Assembly (NCBI GenBank): GCA_016194985.1
Contig: JACQAK010000070.1
Span: 1 to 51,406 of the forward strand
Length of the DNA: 51,406 nt
DNA from: Bacteroidota bacterium
Lineage (GTDB): Bacteria > Bacteroidota > Bacteroidia > B-17B0 > Aurantibacillaceae
Direction: 5' to 3'
Shown: positions 40,903 through 49,172 of the stretch, one piece after another
Numbering within the stretch: position 1 is the stretch's first letter
Layout of the letters: each line of letters starts with the position of its first letter
Made by a program: the position numbers and the translations under genes
The notes under the pieces: model-generated
What the model was told of the DNA's origin: nothing
Database searches by the model: none
Seen by the model: only the letters and a program-made list of their open reading frames with translations

Positions 40903-42345
40903 CTAGTTTGCTTTTTTAAACAAGGTGGCTCCTGATTCGGGATAGGTTTTAATTAAGATCTTGTTGGTTTTATCAAAAGAATTCAAATCATAGGTATCCA
41001 CATAATAAAAATCATAATCTCTATTTAGCCCATCTCTGTTTGCAGGTTGTAGCCAATTAAGATGTCTGGTTTTTCTGTAAAAATTAATTGATGGCTCGAA
41101 TAACCAGGTATTACCAATTTTTACAGTTGTCTTATTTGCGTTAAGGTTAGTGAGTTCTGATATCATCCCTTTTGTGTCCGCATCGTATCTCCAATCGCAT
41201 GTATAAGAAAAATTTAATGAAGCAGAAGCTGTGAAGCCAATGACAATGATAAATACAGATGCAATAACACCGGTAGTGATTTTTAATAGCAGCCCCTTTT
41301 CTGAAAAATAATGCCACGTATTAATTAGCGATATGAAAAATAATATTACTAAAAATACAGCCACACGTTCGGTAAAAAAATTTGTCTTCATTATAAAATG
41401 TTGCAAATAATTAACGACTATGATAAAAGTAAATAATACGAATATAAAGTCTAATTCTTTAATAGATTTTGTTTTTATCTTTATAAATAATACATAAAAG
41501 CCAGAGAAAACACCAGCTAGTAAGAGAAATCTTAAGAAGTATGAAAAAATTTCAGTGTATCGGCAACCATATAAATAAAATTGAATACTTGACAGAGCCG
41601 TATCTCTCCATAAGCCTACATAACCACCAAAATATAATTCTTTATGTTCTATAAGCTTAGTTATTGGCCATTTATAGAAACTGTATAGGCATAATGCCGT
41701 AAACAGAACCGGTATGTTTTTTATGATGCATTGTTTAATGGGGTAACGTTTTGCTATCATAAAACACTCCAACAGTCCTATAATAGAGACAACAAAAACA
41801 ACCATTGAGAAATTGGCAAGAGTTGATAACAGAGCAGTTGTAAGAAATATAGTAATATGTTTAATTTTTTCTGTTTTTGTATATTCAATGAAGTAATATA
41901 TACTCATCATCATAAATGCTATAGATAGAGCGTAGCCTCTGGCTAAAGAGAAAAAATCCAGTAAAAAAGGATTGACATTAAGAATTAGAAAACCAATCAA
42001 TTTAATCCATGGCATTTTAATGTTTTTTAAAAGCAGGAAAGAAAAGAATAGATAAATAATATGAGCAAAAAGAGAGTGCATCCTTAATGATATTTCGCTC
42101 GCACCAAATATCATTTCCGAGTATTTCATAAATAAAGAATTCAGGATATGATTGTTAGCGGTAATGAATTCAGTGTCATTACTAATAATTTCATAAAAAC
42201 TATTGTGTATAATGTTATTATATGAAATACTTTCATCATGAGTGAATGAAAGACTATAACATCTATAGCCTGTATAGGATATAAGTAATAAGGATATTAA
42301 GGAGTATATGTAACGTTCGTTTTTTGAGGAAATAAATGAAAACAT
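40903..42345 (-). CDS. Polytopic membrane protein, GT-C-type glycosyltransferase-like
   Basis: 480 residues with about 11 membrane spans. An acidic pair sits in the first outer loop ('SFTHDESISYNNI', D-E near residue 37), as in ArnT/PMT-type GT-C enzymes that use polyprenyl-phosphate sugars. 'GASEISLRMHSLFAHIIY' parallels the 'G-x-S-E-x-A-L-R' motif of the GT39-type protein at 43408. The last about 90 residues are a periplasmic alpha/beta domain ('TTVKIGNTWLFEPSINFYRK'). It likely glycosylates an extracytoplasmic acceptor. It converges with PBP1A without spacer and is divergent from scoA. Exact family not certain. Confidence 0.65.
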   Translation of the reverse strand: MFSFISSKNERYIYSLISLLLISYTGYRCYSLSFTHDESISYNNIIHNSFYEIISNDTEFITANNHILNSLFMKYSEMIFGASEISLRMHSLFAHIIYLFFSFLLLKNIKMPWIKLIGFLILNVNPFLLDFFSLARGYALSIAFMMMSIYYFIEYTKTEKIKHITIFLTTALLSTLANFSMVVFVVSIIGLLECFMIAKRYPIKQCIIKNIPVLFTALCLYSFYKWPITKLIEHKELYFGGYVGLWRDTALSSIQFYLYGCRYTEIFSYFLRFLLLAGVFSGFYVLFIKIKTKSIKELDFIFVLFTFIIVVNYLQHFIMKTNFFTERVAVFLVILFFISLINTWHYFSEKGLLLKITTGVIASVFIIVIGFTASASLNFSYTCDWRYDADTKGMISELTNLNANKTTVKIGNTWLFEPSINFYRKTRHLNWLQPANRDGLNRDYDFYYVDTYDLNSFDKTNKILIKTYPESGATLFKKAN

Positions 42346-42693
42346 AAAAATAGACAGTTTTAGAAAGAGATGAATTTAATAATTATATACGACAATTTTA
42401 ATATAAAGGCGCTCTTTGGTGAGATAATTTCATCATTTATCGGCCAACGTAGTCGCAGTAATTTTATAGAATTGGGCAAATGTCTTTGGGGTAATTTTAT
42501 GTCAAAGAGTAATTCACAGTTATACTAAGCGGTCGCCTATGAAAAAAGAAATGATGGAGGAATGTTATACATGTTAAGCAGATGGCTCTTAATTTGCTTA
42601 AATGATTAATGTGAAATTCTTTGATGAGATATTGTTAATTTGGCTAAATTAGCGAAATATTATTTGTGTATTAAACAGTAAAACGATATAAAT
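42346..42693. other. Intergenic region between divergent genes, no gene seen
   Basis: 348 AT-rich bases separate the GT-C-like gene from scoA. The only open frames are trivial (for example 12 codons at 42539). No exact TAnnTTTG box, strong hairpin or tRNA-like fold was found. It probably carries both promoters. Confidence 0.5.
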
Positions 42694-43404
42694 ATGATTA
42701 ATAGAGTTGTAAAAAATGCCGAGGAAGCGATAAAGGATATTACTGATAACATGACCTTATTGGTTGGAGGTTTTGGACTGTGTGGTATTCCCGAAAATTG
42801 TATTGCTGCTTTAGTGAAAAAAAATGTAAAAGGATTAACCTGTATTAGTAATAATGCCGGTGTTGATGATTTTGGATTGGGGTTGTTATTACAAACCAAA
42901 CAAATTAAAAAAATGATCTCGTCTTATGTTGGAGAAAATGCAGAGTTTGAAAGACAAATGCTTAGTGGAGAATTGGAAGTTGAATTAATACCTCAAGGCA
43001 CATTGGCAACACGTTGTTTAGCGGCAGGTTATGGTATGCCGGTTATTTATACTCCTGCAGGAGTGGGGACAGAAGTTGCTATTGGAAAGGAAGTGAGAAA
43101 GTTTAAATTTAACGGAGAAGAAAAAGATTACTTAATGGAACATGCTTTTGAAGCTGATTTTGCTATTGTGAAAGCCTGGAAAGGTGATACTGCCGGCAAT
43201 TTAATTTTTCGGTCTACAGCCCGTAATTTTAACCCTATGATGGCTATGGCAGGAAAAATTACCATTGCTGAGGTAGAAGAATTAGTAGAAGTTGGCCAAT
43301 TAGATCCCGATCAAATTCATACTCCTGGTATTTATGTACACCGTATTTTTCAGGGAGAGAAATATGAGAAGAGAATTGAGCAGGTTACCGTAAGAAAAAA
43401 GTAA
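42694..43404 (+). CDS. scoA: 3-oxoacid (succinyl-CoA:acetoacetate) CoA-transferase subunit A
   Basis: 236 residues, normal for the alpha subunit. Key segments: '[20 protein letters not shown]', the '[14 protein letters not shown]' loop, '[15 protein letters not shown]', '[20 protein letters not shown]' and '[12 protein letters not shown]'-like '[18 protein letters not shown]'. Together with subunit B it moves CoA from succinyl-CoA to acetoacetate, allowing ketone bodies or butanoate-type acids to be used. The subunits are normally adjacent genes; here subunit B is about 2.5 kb downstream, separated by a minus-strand glycosyltransferase and a lipoprotein gene. Equal stoichiometry would then need separate promoters. 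Confidence 0.93.
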   Translation: MINRVVKNAEEAIKDITDNMTLLVGGFGLCGIPENCIAALVKKNVKGLTCISNNAGVDDFGLGLLLQTKQIKKMISSYVGENAEFERQMLSGELEVELIPQGTLATRCLAAGYGMPVIYTPAGVGTEVAIGKEVRKFKFNGEEKDYLMEHAFEADFAIVKAWKGDTAGNLIFRSTARNFNPMMAMAGKITIAEVEELVEVGQLDPDQIHTPGIYVHRIFQGEKYEKRIEQVTVRKK

Positions 43405-43407
43405 ACA

Positions 43408-45108
43408 CTATCTTAATCTTTTATGAGCATATTTTTGCTCATAGCACCAAATGGCTTCAATTACAAGCATAGAGTCAGGTGTAATATTTTTTTCTTTTGC
43501 TTTTTGAATAATTAGCTTATACCATTCCTTATCATTTTTAATATTATTACACAAGGTTTTTACGGTACTATCTTTTTTAACCGGGACCGAGAAATGAGAT
43601 ATATTAATTCCTTTTATATTAATGTCTTCTATAAAAATCAATTTTTTATGAAGGATGCTAGCTGTAATCCGATTTGGGTCATAATAATCTTCTAATGTTT
43701 TAGTATAATATATATCGGTGTATTTAGAAAAGTCTATCGAATTAGCCCAATATGTATTACACTGAGGGTAAATTCCTCGTGCCATAAGTAAACTATCTCT
43801 TGCAGGGCCAATGGGCTCTTTAAAAATATGATCTCTGTCGAGATAATAAGCATACATTGCCGACATATCTGTTGTTATATATGATTTTGGCTCTGCTTTT
43901 TTTAGCAGTTCAACCCCTTCTTTAAAATCTGATATTGACTCTCGAGGAATAACCATTTTTCTGGCTGTAAAAAAAACTAAAACTAAAAACAATGCTAATT
44001 TGATTCTGAAATCTAATTTTATTACTGAGAACACATAAGCATAAGAAAGAATGAAGCCTAGAATTGTAAATAAGACATATCGCTTTAAAAAAATAGGAGT
44101 AGCATAAATTGAGACAAAATAATTTAAAAATAGTAAAAATGGTCCTATTACCATAGGAATTATTATTAGTTTGTAGTCGAAAAAATCATTTCTGGATCGT
44201 TTTATAAAAATGATAGCAAATAGTAAAATCGAAAAAGAAATCAAATAGACAAAAAACAATTCCTTTGAATTATATAAGTCGAACAAACAATTCTTTAGCT
44301 CAAAGACAGAGGGTCTTCCAAGCCAAAAACTTCCACTTTTTTGACCCATTAATCCGAAAAAACGTTCTCTCCATGGTAAAAACAATATCCCAAATATGCT
44401 CCAAGAAAATATATAGTAACCAACCTGTTTTAGTTTGAAGCCAAAAAATGAATAAACCAATGGGTCTTTTTCTGTAAATAATTTTTTGTCAAATGCTAAA
44501 AATGGAATCAGAAGGATTTGTGCTATAAAATTTAAACTTGCTAAGAGATGAAGATAAAAAATAATTGCGTTGAATATGCCTAGTAAAGCAGTACTTTTCA
44601 AATTAGGTTGCTTCACAAAACTCATGAAACTGTAATTTGATAAGACACAAAATAATATGACTAATCCATATGTTCGTCCTTCTTGAGCATAGTAGAACAA
44701 CTCATTTGAAGAGAAAAATAAAAGAGTGGCAAAAATGGCCGTTTGCCAGTTAAAAAAACGGTGGCAGAATAAAAAGAAAATACCACATGACAAGCTTACA
44801 GCTATGGCAGATATAGAACGCAATGCTACTTCTGACTGACCAAATAAATCGAGCCAATAGTGCACAATAATTAAGTATAATGGGGGGTTTACATCTGCTT
44901 TTATGGCATTGAGAATGATCCCATAAATATCGTTATGTACAGCTAAGTCAATACTATACATTTCATCAAACCATATGTTGGTATTCCCGATTTTATAAAA
45001 ACCAAGGCATAAATAGCTCGCAAATACTCCAAAAGCAATCCAATACCTTTTATTATGAATAAAAAAAGCTAGTTTATTATTTGAAATATTATTCATTATT
45101 TTATTCAT
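43408..45108 (-). CDS. Glycosyltransferase family 39-like membrane protein
   Basis: 566 residues, about 11-12 membrane spans. The first outer loop carries 'IWFDEMYSIDLAVH' (catalytic D-E pair), followed by 'ADVNPPLYLIIVHYWLDLFG' and 'SEVALRSISAIAVSL', the standard order of the PMT_2/GT39 domain that moves a sugar from a polyprenyl carrier to a protein or lipid on the outer side of the inner membrane. A basic loop and a C-terminal soluble domain (about 430-566) with 'YYLDRDHIFKEPIGPARDSL' follow. It lies on the opposite strand between scoA and scoB, overlapping neither, with three bases to the scoA stop. Probably a later insertion into an older operon. Confidence 0.85.
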   Translation of the reverse strand: MNKIMNNISNNKLAFFIHNKRYWIAFGVFASYLCLGFYKIGNTNIWFDEMYSIDLAVHNDIYGIILNAIKADVNPPLYLIIVHYWLDLFGQSEVALRSISAIAVSLSCGIFFLFCHRFFNWQTAIFATLLFFSSNELFYYAQEGRTYGLVILFCVLSNYSFMSFVKQPNLKSTALLGIFNAIIFYLHLLASLNFIAQILLIPFLAFDKKLFTEKDPLVYSFFGFKLKQVGYYIFSWSIFGILFLPWRERFFGLMGQKSGSFWLGRPSVFELKNCLFDLYNSKELFFVYLISFSILLFAIIFIKRSRNDFFDYKLIIIPMVIGPFLLFLNYFVSIYATPIFLKRYVLFTILGFILSYAYVFSVIKLDFRIKLALFLVLVFFTARKMVIPRESISDFKEGVELLKKAEPKSYITTDMSAMYAYYLDRDHIFKEPIGPARDSLLMARGIYPQCNTYWANSIDFSKYTDIYYTKTLEDYYDPNRITASILHKKLIFIEDINIKGINISHFSVPVKKDSTVKTLCNNIKNDKEWYKLIIQKAKEKNITPDSMLVIEAIWCYEQKYAHKRLR

Positions 45109-45148
45109 AAAATGAAGTTATAGTATTAGGTAATCTTCAAAATTAAAG

Positions 45149-45156
45149 TATTTTTG
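45149..45156 (+). promoter_or_regulatory. Candidate -7 box of the lipoprotein gene
   Basis: TATTTTTG, exact to TAnnTTTG, 39 bases before the start at 45196. No clear -33 TTTG at the expected distance. Confidence 0.4.
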
Positions 45157-45195
45157 CTGAAAATTACATAATTACTTTAAAATCATTCAAAAGGT

Positions 45196-45762
45196 ATGAA
45201 AACTACAAATTTAAAAATGATGGCAGCATGTGTTGCTATTGGGACTATTCTCATGATGTTCTCTTGTTCTCCACCAAAAGAAGTTGAACAAGCAACATTT
45301 TTATCTAAAAAAACAATGGATTTAGAAGACAGTTTAACTAAATATAAAACAGAAGGTGATGCTCATGGTGGAAAATATTTCACGAGAGCCGATAGCGCTA
45401 ATGTTTATGGGCAAGAATGTACATTTAATATACCAGATAGCGTACAACAAAAAGATTTGAGAGTAAAAGTAAATGTATGGGCTAGAATTGGTAATCTGTC
45501 ATCTGAAAAAAAATACGCATTTTCTTTGGAAGATGAGGCGCATAATGTGTTGCATTGGACACAATTTGATTTTAGAACTCACGTAAGTGAAACCAATAAA
45601 TGGGTTAATGTGATTGATAGTGTTACAATCCCTGGTAATTTCGTTAACAAGCCAGGTATGATTATTAAAACATATGCATTTAACCCTGATGGTAAATCCA
45701 CTTTAGATTGTGATGATGTAGAAATGTCATTATATAAGATTGATAAAGTTCTGGAAAAATAA
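45196..45762 (+). CDS. Lipoprotein with a beta-sandwich-like domain shared with neighbours
   Basis: 188 residues. A lipoprotein signal peptide (about 1-24) ends in a lipobox 'MMFSC' with the modified cysteine at position 24. The mature part is a single domain of alternating strands: 'LRVKVNVWARIGNLSSEKKY', 'HNVLHWTQFDFRTH', 'NKWVNVIDSVTIP', 'GMIIKTYAFNPDG', 'LDCDDVEMSLYKI'. The order 'W-V ... I/V-P-x-x-F ... I-K-x-Y/F-x-x-N ... x-x-D-D-V/L' recurs in the C-termini of the membrane proteins at 46589 and 49173, suggesting a carbohydrate-binding-type jelly roll. Function unknown, probably envelope glycan-related. A terminator follows. Confidence 0.75.
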   Translation: MKTTNLKMMAACVAIGTILMMFSCSPPKEVEQATFLSKKTMDLEDSLTKYKTEGDAHGGKYFTRADSANVYGQECTFNIPDSVQQKDLRVKVNVWARIGNLSSEKKYAFSLEDEAHNVLHWTQFDFRTHVSETNKWVNVIDSVTIPGNFVNKPGMIIKTYAFNPDGKSTLDCDDVEMSLYKIDKVLEK

Positions 45763-45779
45763 ATTTTAATTATTATAAA

Positions 45780-45818
45780 TTAACCCTCTGTTTTATTTAA
45801 AATGGAGGGTTTTTTATG
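45780..45818 (+). terminator. Rho-independent terminator after the lipoprotein gene
   Basis: AACCCTC pairs with GAGGGTT, followed by a T run (TTTTTTA). Confidence 0.8.
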
Positions 45819-45929
45819 TTAAACAGTAATTAAATACTTGAATTTTCTATTAGAAAAACTATTATGAACCCCAAGATGGTTTAGTTTCCTTTTTTTAGTT
45901 ATTTTCGCTGTATTCTTAATTGAAATGTT

Positions 45930-46586
45930 ATGTTAGATAAAAATGGTATTGCTAAAAGAATAGCAAGAGAAGTAAAAGATGGTATGTACGTTAATTTAGG
46001 GATTGGTATACCTACATTAGTTGCGAATTACATTCCGGAAGGTGTAAATGTAGTTTTACAATCAGAAAACGGTATTTTAGGAATGGGACCATTTCCTTAT
46101 GAAGGCGAAGAAGATGCTGATTTAATTAATGCAGGTAAACAAACAGTGACCTTACTACCTGGCTCGTCTATATTTGATTCAGCCATGAGTTTCGGGATGA
46201 TCAGAGGTCAAAAAGTAAATTTAACCATTTTGGGAGCTATGGAAGTGAGTGAAAATGGAGACATAGCCAATTGGAAAATACCAGGAAAGATGGTAAAAGG
46301 TATGGGTGGAGCTATGGATTTAGTTGCCAGTGCAAAAAATATAATTGTTGCTATGCAGCATGTTAATAAAGCGGGAGAATCAAAATTATTACCAAAATGT
46401 GATTTGCCACTAACAGGAGTGAAATGTGTGAAGAAAATTGTGACAGAATTAGCCGTTTTGGATATAATAAATGAAGGGGGTTTCCGTTTATTAGAAAGAG
46501 CTCCGGGTGTAAGCATCGAACAAATTAAAAATGCGACTGCCGGAAAACTAATAATTGAAGGTGAAATTCCTGAAATGGTTATATAA
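45930..46586 (+). CDS. scoB: 3-oxoacid CoA-transferase subunit B
   Basis: 218 residues, normal length. 'GMYVNLGIGIPTLVANYIPE' opens the domain, and the catalytic glutamate is E46 in 'VLQSENGILGMGPFP', which forms the enzyme-CoA thioester. 'ILGAMEVSENGDIANWKIPG' and 'KMVKGMGGAMDLVASAKNII' are conserved. It partners with subunit A encoded at 42694. Only two bases separate its stop from the downstream membrane-protein gene, so they look co-transcribed although the functions are unrelated. A TATTTTCG box at about 45900 is a near match to the -7 consensus. Confidence 0.93.
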   Translation: MLDKNGIAKRIAREVKDGMYVNLGIGIPTLVANYIPEGVNVVLQSENGILGMGPFPYEGEEDADLINAGKQTVTLLPGSSIFDSAMSFGMIRGQKVNLTILGAMEVSENGDIANWKIPGKMVKGMGGAMDLVASAKNIIVAMQHVNKAGESKLLPKCDLPLTGVKCVKKIVTELAVLDIINEGGFRLLERAPGVSIEQIKNATAGKLIIEGEIPEMVI

Positions 46587-46588
46587 TT

Positions 46589-48376
46589 ATGGTTGATAAC
46601 ATTAAAAGGCTATTATGGAAAAGAAAATACCTCTTTCTTTTTTTTAGCTTATTTATAATCTTATTAACCCAGCGCTTTTTAAATGAACGCCAAAATGGTT
46701 TAGCTAATTCTATAGCTACGGATGGCTTAGGTTACTACTGTTATTTACCTGCAGCAGTCATTTATCAGGATTTTGCCTATCATTATTATGATAACGAGCA
46801 GAATAAAATTAACCCTATTTATCGCCCTGCCATCAATCAGTACAAAGATAAGGGCGTTAACAAATATTACTGTGGAACAGCGATTTGCATGCTACCTTTT
46901 TTCTTAATAGGTATTGTGATATCAGCCGTTGCCGGAACAGATATCAATGGTTATACTGATACCTTTTTGATGATGATAAGTCTTGGTTCTCTAATCTATT
47001 GCGTTCTTTCTGTTTTTCTTATTTCACGAATCGCTGAATTTTTTTCTATTTCGGCTAAAATTAGCTTTGCAACATGCCTTGTTTTTTTGTTTGGCACCAA
47101 TTTTTTTCACTATGTTATTCAGGAGCCATCCATGTCCCATGTTTATTCTTTTTTTGCTGTCAGTTTATTTTTTTATCTGTTTGTTCGATTGATAGAGAAA
47201 CCAACTAATAAGGCTCTGTTTTTTTTAGGACTCGCATTTGCTTTAGTAGCTTTAATAAGACCAGTTAATGTGGTGATTATTTTATTTACACCTTTTTTCT
47301 TTGCCGGCTTTAAAGATTATGTGTTGTTTCTAAAAACGATCTTTATTAAACAGTATATAGGTGTTGCTATATTTATTGTAACCTTTATGGGTGCTGTGCT
47401 ATTACAGTTTACATTTTATTACTTACAAACGGGAGATTTCTATATTGTTTCCTATGAGGGAGAAACATTCAATTTTGCACATCCGGAAATTATCAATATG
47501 TTATTTAGTTATAAAAAAGGCTTGTTTATATATACACCTCTTATTTTGGCTGCAATATTATTCATTTTGTTTGTAAAGTCAGACTGGTTCAAAAAAGTAG
47601 TTTTTTTTACCACACTTTCTGTTTTTATATACATTACGGCTTCATGGTGGTGCTGGTGGTATGGCGGTGGTTTTAGTATCAGGCCAATTATTGATATCCT
47701 ACCTTTGTTTGTGATTTTTTCCATGCTTTTATACAGTAAATTATCCATAGGTAAAAAGAGAATGGTTTTGGGACTGGTTATACCTTTTTTATTATTGAAT
47801 CAATTGATGGCATTTCAGTATTCTAATGGTATTATGCATTCTTATAACATGGATAAAGAAAAATTCTGGGATATTTTTTTGGAAACAAATCTGACAGATA
47901 TTAACCAGAAAAAGATTGCAAAAATATTGACCGGGAGACCTGTCTTTAAAACAGAATTAATGAATTATGAAGACACCGAAGGGGATAACAGAGTTGTTCC
48001 CGGAGGATATCAGAGCCAAAAAGCAAGTGTGGTTGGAAAAATGAATCACTACTCAAAAGGATTTGGATTCCCTTTGAAAGATCTGAATCTGAATGCTACA
48101 TTTTATTTAATAATAGAATGTATGGCTAAAACATCAAAGGAAGGAAAAGATTTAGCTTTAGTAGCTTCTGTTGATGATAGTGGGAACATGACTAAATGGG
48201 ATGTTGTTTTTAAAAATCAGTTTTCTAGTAAAAATAATGAATGGGTGAAAATGACGCATGTTGTTGAGATCGATAAATTTTTGATTACCGGAACCAGTTA
48301 TTTAAAAATATTTGCCAATACCAGTAAAGGCGATAATTTAGTAGATGATTTAAAGTACACCATCGTAAAAAAATAA
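46589..48376 (+). CDS. Polytopic membrane protein with C-terminal beta domain, paralogue of the protein at 49173
   Basis: 595 residues. About 11 membrane spans cover residues 15-420. Conserved points shared with 49173 are 'ATDGLGYYCYLPA' near the start, 'FGTNFFHYVIQEPSMSH', 'LIRPVNVVIIL', 'SYKKGLFIYTPLIL' and 'SWWCWWYGGGFSIRPI'. The layout is that of GT-C glycosyltransferase-like proteins, although the classical D-E pair is replaced by D in 'ATDGLG'. The last about 130 residues form an external domain related to the lipoprotein at 45196 ('NEWVKMTHVVEIDKF', 'SYLKIFANTSKGDNLVDDLK'). Likely glycan assembly on the periplasmic side. Two bases after scoB. Confidence 0.65.
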   Translation: MVDNIKRLLWKRKYLFLFFSLFIILLTQRFLNERQNGLANSIATDGLGYYCYLPAAVIYQDFAYHYYDNEQNKINPIYRPAINQYKDKGVNKYYCGTAICMLPFFLIGIVISAVAGTDINGYTDTFLMMISLGSLIYCVLSVFLISRIAEFFSISAKISFATCLVFLFGTNFFHYVIQEPSMSHVYSFFAVSLFFYLFVRLIEKPTNKALFFLGLAFALVALIRPVNVVIILFTPFFFAGFKDYVLFLKTIFIKQYIGVAIFIVTFMGAVLLQFTFYYLQTGDFYIVSYEGETFNFAHPEIINMLFSYKKGLFIYTPLILAAILFILFVKSDWFKKVVFFTTLSVFIYITASWWCWWYGGGFSIRPIIDILPLFVIFSMLLYSKLSIGKKRMVLGLVIPFLLLNQLMAFQYSNGIMHSYNMDKEKFWDIFLETNLTDINQKKIAKILTGRPVFKTELMNYEDTEGDNRVVPGGYQSQKASVVGKMNHYSKGFGFPLKDLNLNATFYLIIECMAKTSKEGKDLALVASVDDSGNMTKWDVVFKNQFSSKNNEWVKMTHVVEIDKFLITGTSYLKIFANTSKGDNLVDDLKYTIVKK

Positions 48377-48424
48377 CATTATGAACTTATATGGGAAGAT
48401 TTTTTTATTTTGGATAATTATATG

Positions 48425-48432
48425 TAGGTTTG
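48425..48432 (+). promoter_or_regulatory. Candidate -7 box of the family-2 glycosyltransferase
   Basis: TAGGTTTG, exact to TAnnTTTG, four bases before the start at 48437, implying a nearly leaderless message. The -33 element is not clear. Confidence 0.35.
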
Positions 48433-48436
48433 TTTT

Positions 48437-49153
48437 ATGATATTATCAATTGTTATTCCTGCTTACAATGAGGGCAGAACCATTCATTTAATTCTTAATA
48501 AAGTTAAGGATGTTAAACTGCCATCTGGGGTTGAGAAAGAGATAATTATAGTAAATGATTATTCAAAGGATAATACCGAAGACGCTATTAAAAACTACAA
48601 GGCGGCTAATTCAGATTTAAATATTCAGTATTACAAGCATGAGTTTAATAAAGGAAAGGGCGCCGCTCTTCACACAGGTATCAAAGAAGCTAAAGGAGAT
48701 TATATCATCATTCAGGACGCTGATTTGGAGTATGACCCTGAAGAATATAACATTTTATTAAAGCCTATTTTATTAGGAATGGCAGATGTGGTGTACGGAA
48801 GCAGATTTATTGGAGGAAAGCCTCATCGTATATTGTTCTTTTGGCATTCTATAGGAAACAAGATGCTGACAATGATGTCAAACATGTTCACTAACCTTAA
48901 TTTAACAGACATGGAAACCTGTTATAAGTTATTCAGAGCAGATATTGTAAAAGGACTCTCATTAAAGGAAAACCGTTTTGGATTTGAACCAGAAGTAACC
49001 GCTAAAATAGCAAGGCAGAAAGATATTCGTATTTATGAGGTTGGTATTTCTTATTATGGAAGAACCTATGAAGAAGGTAAAAAAATTGGTTGGAAAGACG
49101 GATTCAGAGCTATTTATTGTATTTTGAAATATGGTTTGTTTAAGGCTAAATAA
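48437..49153 (+). CDS. Family 2 glycosyltransferase (dolichyl/undecaprenyl-phosphate sugar transferase-like)
   Basis: 238 residues, a single GT-A domain. '[20 protein letters not shown]' starts the Rossmann-like fold, '[20 protein letters not shown]' is the nucleotide loop, '[20 protein letters not shown]' is typical of DPM1-like enzymes, and the metal-binding motif is D-A-D ('[13 protein letters not shown]'). '[19 protein letters not shown]'-like '[20 protein letters not shown]' and '[14 protein letters not shown]' complete the family. It probably makes polyprenyl-phosphate sugars that the neighbouring GT-C-type proteins use as donors. There is no membrane extension, unlike DPM1 fusions. Confidence 0.9.
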   Translation: MILSIVIPAYNEGRTIHLILNKVKDVKLPSGVEKEIIIVNDYSKDNTEDAIKNYKAANSDLNIQYYKHEFNKGKGAALHTGIKEAKGDYIIIQDADLEYDPEEYNILLKPILLGMADVVYGSRFIGGKPHRILFFWHSIGNKMLTMMSNMFTNLNLTDMETCYKLFRADIVKGLSLKENRFGFEPEVTAKIARQKDIRIYEVGISYYGRTYEEGKKIGWKDGFRAIYCILKYGLFKAK

Positions 49154-49172
49154 TGAAACATATTCCAAATAA

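Noticed and set aside
42539-42577. 12-codon frame in the gap before scoA
   Set aside because: Too short, with no conserved features; chance frame.
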